Source: Desulfovibrionaceae bacterium UBA6814 (GTDB taxonomy: Bacteria; Desulfobacterota; Desulfovibrionia; Desulfovibrionales; Desulfovibrionaceae). Taken from it: 27,015 nt of DNA. The stretch covers positions 901 through 27,915 of the forward strand of contig DKEU01000255.1 of NCBI GenBank assembly GCA_002452635.1, given 5' to 3'. Made by a program: the position numbers and the translations under genes. This document shows, piece by piece, positions 22,447 to 27,015 of the stretch. The notes under the pieces are model-generated. The model saw only the letters and a list, made by a program, of their open reading frames with translations, did no database searches and had not been told where the DNA came from. Numbering within the stretch: the stretch's first letter is position 1; every line of letters starts with the position of its first letter.

Positions 22447-23357
22447 TGGACCGAGAGCGGCAGCGCATCCTCATCGTGGACGACATGCCCACCAACATCC
22501 GCATCCTGGGCGAGGCCCTGCGCAAGGACCACGCGGTGAGCATCGCCACCAGCGGCGAGCAGGCCCTGGCCGCGGCCCTGGGCGGCGATCCGCCGGATCT
22601 GGTGCTCCTGGACATCATGATGCCGGGCATGGACGGGTTCGAGGTCTGCCGCCGGCTCAAGGGCGATCCCGCGACCAAGTCCATCCCGGTCATCTTCGTG
22701 ACCGCCCTGAACGAGGACCTGGACGAGGAGCGCGGCCTGTCCCTGGGCGCGGTGGACTACATCACCAAGCCCTTCTCCCTGCCGGTGGTCCTGGCCCGGG
22801 TGCGCAACCACCTGGAACTGGCCCGCAAGACCCGGATGCTGGAGCGCCTGGCCCTGGTGGACGGGCTCACCGAGGTGTCCAACCGCCGCAGCCTGGACGA
22901 CGCCCTGGAGCGGGAGTGGCGCCGGGCCAGGCGCAGCGGGACCGGCCTGGCCGCGGTCATGTGCGACATCGACCACTTCAAGGCCTACAACGACAACTAC
23001 GGCCACGGCGCGGGCGACATCTGCCTGCGCCAGGTGGCCCAGGCCCTGGCCCGTGCCGTATCCCGGCCCGGCGACGTGCTGGGCCGCTACGGCGGGGAGG
23101 AGTTCCTGGCCCTGCTCCCGGAAACCGGGCTGGAGGCGGCCCGGGACGTGGCCGAGCGGATGCGCCTGGCGGTGTACGACCGGGCCCTGCCCCACGCCCA
23201 CTCCTCGGCCGCGGACCGGGTGACCCTGAGCCTGGGCGCGGCCGCCATGACGCCGGACGGGGAACATGAGCCTGCCGACCTGCTCAAGGCCGCGGACCAG
23301 GCCCTGTACCGGGCCAAGAAGGCCGGCCGCAACCGGGTGGACGGCAAGGAGGATTGA
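22443..23357 (+). CDS. response regulator diguanylate cyclase (REC-GGDEF, PleD-like)
   Basis: A 304-residue cytosolic enzyme making c-di-GMP from GTP. The receiver spans about 8-122: acidic pair DD, phospho-Asp57 in LLDIMMPGMDG, Lys109 in ITKPF. A linker helix leads to GGDEF about 135-300: VDGLTEVSNRR, CDIDHFKAYND, the active-site GGEEF at 217-221, and the inhibitory I-site RPGD at 208-211, five residues before it. Both the active site and the feedback site are therefore intact. ATG 22443 overlaps the kinase stop by ATGA and has GGAGAGGAGG upstream; a second ATG follows at once. This tight coupling makes it the likely phosphorelay target of the giant kinase. Its stop overlaps the next gene (TGATG). 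Confidence 0.95.
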   Translation: MMDRERQRILIVDDMPTNIRILGEALRKDHAVSIATSGEQALAAALGGDPPDLVLLDIMMPGMDGFEVCRRLKGDPATKSIPVIFVTALNEDLDEERGLSLGAVDYITKPFSLPVVLARVRNHLELARKTRMLERLALVDGLTEVSNRRSLDDALEREWRRARRSGTGLAAVMCDIDHFKAYNDNYGHGAGDICLRQVAQALARAVSRPGDVLGRYGGEEFLALLPETGLEAARDVAERMRLAVYDRALPHAHSSAADRVTLSLGAAAMTPDGEHEPADLLKAADQALYRAKKAGRNRVDGKED

Positions 23358-25546
23358 TGCTCGGCGCGCACAAGGTGAAAGTCTGCGACGGACTCTACTG
23401 GGTGGCCTTCCCGGAGGCCGGGGTCTACGTGCAGTGCGGCAGCCCCGCGGATGCGGTGAAGCACCTCATGAAACGCGGGCTCATCCAGGAGCGCTCCTCG
23501 GACGGGGTGACCTTCGAGACCGGTCCCAACGTCATCCTGCTCTCGGACCTCATGCTCCAGAACGGCGAATTCGCCAACCTGGGCGAGTTCCCGGTGCTCC
23601 AGATGCTCTACCGCCAGGGCATGCTCCTGCCCGGCCACCCCAACAACACCGGCATCCGCCCCCTCATCGCGGGCAGCGAGGACCAGGTCCGGGCCCAAAT
23701 GGAGTACATCCGGCGCGGCAACTACGGCCTGGTCACCGAGGAGGAGCTCCTGGCCGCCGGGGTCCCGGACGACGCGGCCCGGGAAATGATGCGCATGAAG
23801 CTCAAGTTCGCCTTCGGCCGCATCCGCGACACCGAGGAGCTCCTGGACTTCCGCTTCGTGGACGACGAGCCGGTGGAGCTGCGCAACGCGGTCATGGTGC
23901 GCCGGGTCCGCCTCAACGTGTTCGAGTTCGAATACTTCGGGGAGACCGTGCTGGTGGACCTCAACCTGCCCCCGCGCACGGGCTACCCCGCGCCCTATCC
24001 GTTGGGCTTCCACCTGGTGGACCGCGGCTACTTCTCGGTGCTGCACTCGGGCGAGGGCGACGGCTGGGACATCAACCGCCCCTGCATGGCCAGCATCATC
24101 ATGCACCAGGGCTACACCTATCTCATCGACGCCGGCCCCAACATCATGCACAGCCTGAAGGCCCTGGGCATCGGGGTCAACGAGATCGCCGGGGTCTTCC
24201 ACACCCACTGCCACGACGACCACTTCTGCGGCCTGGCCACCCTCATGCGCACCGACCGCCGGCTGAAATATTTCGCCGCGCCCATGGTCAAGGCCTCGGT
24301 GGTCAAGAAGCTCTGCGCCCTGACCTCCCTGCGCGAGAGCGACTTCGACGCGGCCTTCGACGTGCACGACCTGGAGATGGGCGCCTGGAACCACATCTCC
24401 GGCCTGGAGGTCATGCCCGTGTTCTCGCCCCATCCGGTGGAGACCACGGTGATGCTCTTCCGCGCCCTGGGCGAGAACGGGTACAGGACCTACGGCCACT
24501 TCGCGGACATCGTCAGCTTCTCGGTGCTGGAGGGCATGCGCACCGAAGACCCCGCGGCCCCGGGCGTGTCCGACGACTTCGTGAACCGCACCCGCATGGA
24601 CTACCTCCAGCCCATGGACCTCAAGAAGCTGGACATCGGGGGCGGCCTCATCCACGGCGACGCCGCGGACTTCCGCCGCGACCCCTCGGACAAGATCATC
24701 CTGGCCCACACCTCCCGCGAGCTCAACGCCGAGCAGAAGGAGATCGGCTCGGGCGCGCCCTTCGGCATGATGGACGTGCTCTGCGCCAGCCACCAGGACC
24801 ACGTGCGCAGCTTCGGCTACAACTTCCTCAAGGCCTACTTCCCCGAGGTGCCGGCCCACGAGATCAAGGTCCTCACCAACAACCCGGTGGTGGTCTTCAA
24901 TCCCGAATCCATCATCATCAAGTCCGGCGCGCTCAGCGAATTCATCTACCTGGTGCTCACCGGCGAGGTGGAGATGCTGGCCACCGAGGAGGGCGTGCAG
25001 GGCGCCATCACCGCCGGCGGCCTGGTGGGCGAGATGGCCGGCCTGCTGGGCGCGCCCTCCCTGGAGACCTACCGCGCGTCCTCCTTTGTCCAGGCCCTGC
25101 GCCTGCCGCGGCGCGTCTACCACACCTTTGTCAAGCGCAACGGGGTCTACGCCGAGATCGAACGCCTGCACGGCACCCGGGAGTTTTTGCAGCGCACCTG
25201 GCTCTTCGGCGAGGCCATCTCCTACCCGGTGCTCAACCGGGTGGCCAAGGCCATGCAGCCGGTGCGCCACGACGAGGGCGGCGTGTACGACGCGGGCGAG
25301 AGCACCGACCTGTGCCTGGTCTCCAGCGGCCGGCTGGAGCTGCTGCGCGAGGGCGAGGTGGTGGAGGAGCTGGAGGCCGGCGACTTCTTCGGCGAGGGCG
25401 GGGTGCTCTTCGGCATCGCCCCGGGCTTCACCGTGCGCGCGACTTTGGAGTCCCGCACCTACACCCTGTCGCGCCAGGAGGTCCTGGACATCCCCATCGT
25501 GCGCTGGAAACTCCTGGAGGCCTTCGAGCGCCGCATCAAAACCTAG
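23357..25546 (+). CDS. metallo-beta-lactamase-fold protein with two cyclic-nucleotide-binding domains
   Basis: A 729-residue soluble protein. Residues 1-190 or so are an N-terminal domain that I cannot assign (VILLSDLMLQNGEFANLGEF). An MBL fold follows, with YLIDAGPN and the metal motif HTHCHDDHFCGL (His284, His286, Asp288, His289). CNB1 is about 515-610, with GEMAGLLG (Glu559) and RAS (Arg573). CNB2 is about 640-725, with FGEGGVLFG (Glu680) and RAT (Arg694). Both keep the phosphate-binding cassette Glu and Arg, so both could bind cyclic nucleotides. ATG 23357 shares one base with the cyclase stop and has AGGAGG (23347-23352). The layout suggests a ligand-gated hydrolase, perhaps a phosphodiesterase, tied to the cyclase; that is inference. 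The stop overlaps the first base of a long inverted repeat. Confidence 0.85.
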   Translation: MLGAHKVKVCDGLYWVAFPEAGVYVQCGSPADAVKHLMKRGLIQERSSDGVTFETGPNVILLSDLMLQNGEFANLGEFPVLQMLYRQGMLLPGHPNNTGIRPLIAGSEDQVRAQMEYIRRGNYGLVTEEELLAAGVPDDAAREMMRMKLKFAFGRIRDTEELLDFRFVDDEPVELRNAVMVRRVRLNVFEFEYFGETVLVDLNLPPRTGYPAPYPLGFHLVDRGYFSVLHSGEGDGWDINRPCMASIIMHQGYTYLIDAGPNIMHSLKALGIGVNEIAGVFHTHCHDDHFCGLATLMRTDRRLKYFAAPMVKASVVKKLCALTSLRESDFDAAFDVHDLEMGAWNHISGLEVMPVFSPHPVETTVMLFRALGENGYRTYGHFADIVSFSVLEGMRTEDPAAPGVSDDFVNRTRMDYLQPMDLKKLDIGGGLIHGDAADFRRDPSDKIILAHTSRELNAEQKEIGSGAPFGMMDVLCASHQDHVRSFGYNFLKAYFPEVPAHEIKVLTNNPVVVFNPESIIIKSGALSEFIYLVLTGEVEMLATEEGVQGAITAGGLVGEMAGLLGAPSLETYRASSFVQALRLPRRVYHTFVKRNGVYAEIERLHGTREFLQRTWLFGEAISYPVLNRVAKAMQPVRHDEGGVYDAGESTDLCLVSSGRLELLREGEVVEELEAGDFFGEGGVLFGIAPGFTVRATLESRTYTLSRQEVLDIPIVRWKLLEAFERRIKT

Positions 25547-25670
25547 CAGGCCGTTGAAAATCCCGCGATGGCTGCGTTGCTGCGACCCCGTCAAACCCTC
25601 ACGTATGTCGAATACGCATCGGCCTTGACGGGCTCTTGCGCCTTGCCCTCGCGGTTTTTGAACGGCCTGC
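25546..25670. repeat. 125-bp imperfect inverted repeat (MITE/REP-like) after the MBL gene
   Basis: The ends GCAGGCCGTT and AACGGCCTGC are perfect 10-bp inverted repeats. Inside them the arms stay complementary with gaps: TGAAAATCCCGCGA against TCGCGGTTTTTGA, and CCCGTCAA against TTGACGGG. The element starts on the last base of the MBL stop codon and ends 13 bases before the MFS ATG. A 16-base piece of its right end recurs at 4158-4173. Confidence 0.75.
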
Positions 25671-25683
25671 CGGAATAATTGTC

Positions 25684-26982
25684 ATGCCCGCGCCGCCCTC
25701 CGCCCGCCGCCAGGAACTGGCCTGGTGCATGTACGACTGGGCCAACTCGGCCTACCTCACCACCGTGGCCACCGCGGTGCTGCCCGCCTATTTCGCCGCG
25801 GCCGTGGTCCCGGCCGGGGGCGTCGCGGCCCTGGGCCTCACCTTCACCGCCCCGGCCCTGTGGGGCTACCTCATGAGCGCCGTGGCCCTGGCGGTGTTCC
25901 TCCTGGCCCCGCCCCTGGGCGCGGTGGCCGACCACACCGCCTCCAAGAAGCCCATGCTGGCCGCCTGCGCCCTGGGCGGCTCGGTGGCCGCGGCCCTGCT
26001 CTGGTTCAGCGGGCCCGGCCGCGTCACCCTGACCATGCTCCTCTTCGGTCTGGCCCACACCGCCTTCCTGGCCGGCAACGTGTTCTACGACGCCTTCCTG
26101 CCCCACGTGGCCACGCCCCAGCGCCTCGACCGCGTGTCCGGCAAGGGCTTCGCCTTCGGCTACCTGGGCGGCGGGCTCCAGTTCGCCCTGGCCCTGGGCC
26201 TGGTGGCGGGGCACGCCCGGCTCGGCCTGGACGAGGGCCAGGCCGCCCGCCTGGCCATGCTCATGGCCGCGGCCTGGTGGGGCGGCTTCACCTTCGTCAC
26301 CCTGCGCGGCCTGCACGAGCCGCCCGTGGCCCCGCTGCCCGGCGACCCGCGCGGCGCGGCCCTGGCGGCCGCCTGCGTCCGCCTCGGCCTGCGCCAGGTG
26401 GCGGCCACGGTGCGCCGCGCCCGGGAAAACCGCCGGCTGCTCCTCTTCCTCGCCGCCTTTCTGCTCTACAACGACGGCATCCAGACCACCATCGCCATGG
26501 CCACCATCTACGGCAAGGCCGAGCTGCACCTGCCCTTCTCCACCCTCATGCTCACCCTGCTTATGATCCAGTTCGTGGCCATCCCCGGCGCGCTGGCCTT
26601 CGGCCGCCTGGCCGAGGCCGCCTCGCCCAAGGCCGCGCTGCTCACGACCCTGGCCGGCTGGACCGCCGTCGTGGGGGCCGCCACCTTCATCACCACCGGC
26701 GCCCACTACCTGCTCCTGGGCGCGGCCGTGGGCTGCGTGCTGGGCGGGTCCCAGGCCCTGTCCCGCTCCCTCTACGCCCGCCTCATCCCGGCCCAGGCCC
26801 CGGCCGAGTTCTTCGGCTACTTCTCCGTGGTCAACAAGCTCTCGGCCATCGCCGGCCCCTTCCTCTTCGCCCTCATCACCCAGCTCACCGGATCCTCCCG
26901 CCTGGCCATCCCCTGCCTGGCCGTGTTCTTCGCCAGCGGCGCCCTGCTGCTGGCCCGGGTGCGGTTCGACGCCGAGGAGTAG
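25684..26982 (+). CDS. MFS transporter, Atg22/UMF1-like
   Basis: A 432-residue inner-membrane protein with roughly a dozen hydrophobic stretches. The opening ELAWCMYDWANSAYLTTV, with YDWANSAY, is the signature of the Atg22/UMF1 branch of the major facilitator superfamily. FFGYFSVVNKLSAIAGPFLF near the C-terminus is a second signature. Yeast Atg22 exports amino acids from the vacuole; the substrate of bacterial members is mostly unknown. ATG 25684 is chosen over a start 48 bases upstream because that extension lies inside the inverted repeat and the family begins near here. The RBS is poor. It may be transcribed from the operon upstream through the repeat, or from an unseen promoter. A palindromic repeat copy follows the stop. 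Confidence 0.9.
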   Translation: MPAPPSARRQELAWCMYDWANSAYLTTVATAVLPAYFAAAVVPAGGVAALGLTFTAPALWGYLMSAVALAVFLLAPPLGAVADHTASKKPMLAACALGGSVAAALLWFSGPGRVTLTMLLFGLAHTAFLAGNVFYDAFLPHVATPQRLDRVSGKGFAFGYLGGGLQFALALGLVAGHARLGLDEGQAARLAMLMAAAWWGGFTFVTLRGLHEPPVAPLPGDPRGAALAAACVRLGLRQVAATVRRARENRRLLLFLAAFLLYNDGIQTTIAMATIYGKAELHLPFSTLMLTLLMIQFVAIPGALAFGRLAEAASPKAALLTTLAGWTAVVGAATFITTGAHYLLLGAAVGCVLGGSQALSRSLYARLIPAQAPAEFFGYFSVVNKLSAIAGPFLFALITQLTGSSRLAIPCLAVFFASGALLLARVRFDAEE

Positions 26983-26990
26983 CGGCGGAA

Positions 26991-27015
26991 GAAAAGAAGG
27001 GCGGATCGCGATCCG
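26991..27015. repeat. dispersed palindromic repeat, copy 2 (cut by the window end)
   Basis: The last 25 bases are identical to 15698-15722. The palindromic core is truncated by the window edge after GATCCG. It lies 9 bases after the MFS stop codon. Confidence 0.75.

Overview
The window is a high-GC bacterial chromosome segment whose gene content and style suggest a deltaproteobacterium of the Desulfovibrio group (Desulfovibrionales). The pointers are large multi-PAS hybrid kinases, ABC_sub_bind sensor proteins beside a histidine kinase, a ferredoxin-nitroreductase fusion, an LpxR-type lipid A deacylase (so Gram-negative) and GC-rich palindromic intergenic repeats. The taxon is an inference, not read directly from a marker gene.

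Region 1 (1-4162, rightward): the 3' end of one ABC_sub_bind-type periplasmic binding protein, a full paralogue, and a membrane hybrid histidine kinase/receiver form a tight operon that looks like one sensory unit. A separately promoted SLOG/LOG-like small protein follows and ends in a strong intrinsic terminator. Region 2 (4174-6435, leftward): a GH57 glycoside hydrolase with a DUF3536-like C-terminus. Region 3 (about 6520-8590): an AT-rich, foreign-looking island with an antiphage dCTP/dCMP deaminase (AvcD type) and a 67-residue ORF. Region 4 (8645-11128): a PHP phosphoesterase (leftward), a Trm112/YcaR-like zinc-ribbon protein, a 418-bp leader or intergenic region with two inverted repeats, and a 2[4Fe-4S] ferredoxin-nitroreductase fusion. 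Region 5 (about 11200-11990): a second AT-rich patch with one membrane protein whose 5' end looks damaged. Region 6 (12000-17384): YcaO protein (leftward), LpxR (rightward), a YkgJ-type cysteine-cluster protein (leftward), a 277-bp repeat-rich gap, and an M32 carboxypeptidase (leftward).

Region 7 (17449-26982, rightward) is the most interesting. A 1640-residue hybrid kinase (periplasmic sensor, five PAS domains, HisKA/HATPase, receiver, Hpt) overlaps a REC-GGDEF diguanylate cyclase by ATGA. The cyclase in turn overlaps, by TGATG, a metallo-beta-lactamase-fold protein with two cyclic-nucleotide-binding domains. This reads as one translationally coupled signalling module: signal to phosphorelay to c-di-GMP, plus an unusual MBL/cNMP-domain partner. 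A 125-bp imperfect inverted repeat separates it from an Atg22/UMF1-like MFS transporter.

The best candidates for under-described biology are the kinase/cyclase/MBL-CNB operon, the antiphage deaminase with its small downstream ORF, and the repeat families placed directly after stop codons. Two of the kinase's PAS units are an exact-length 375-bp tandem duplication.
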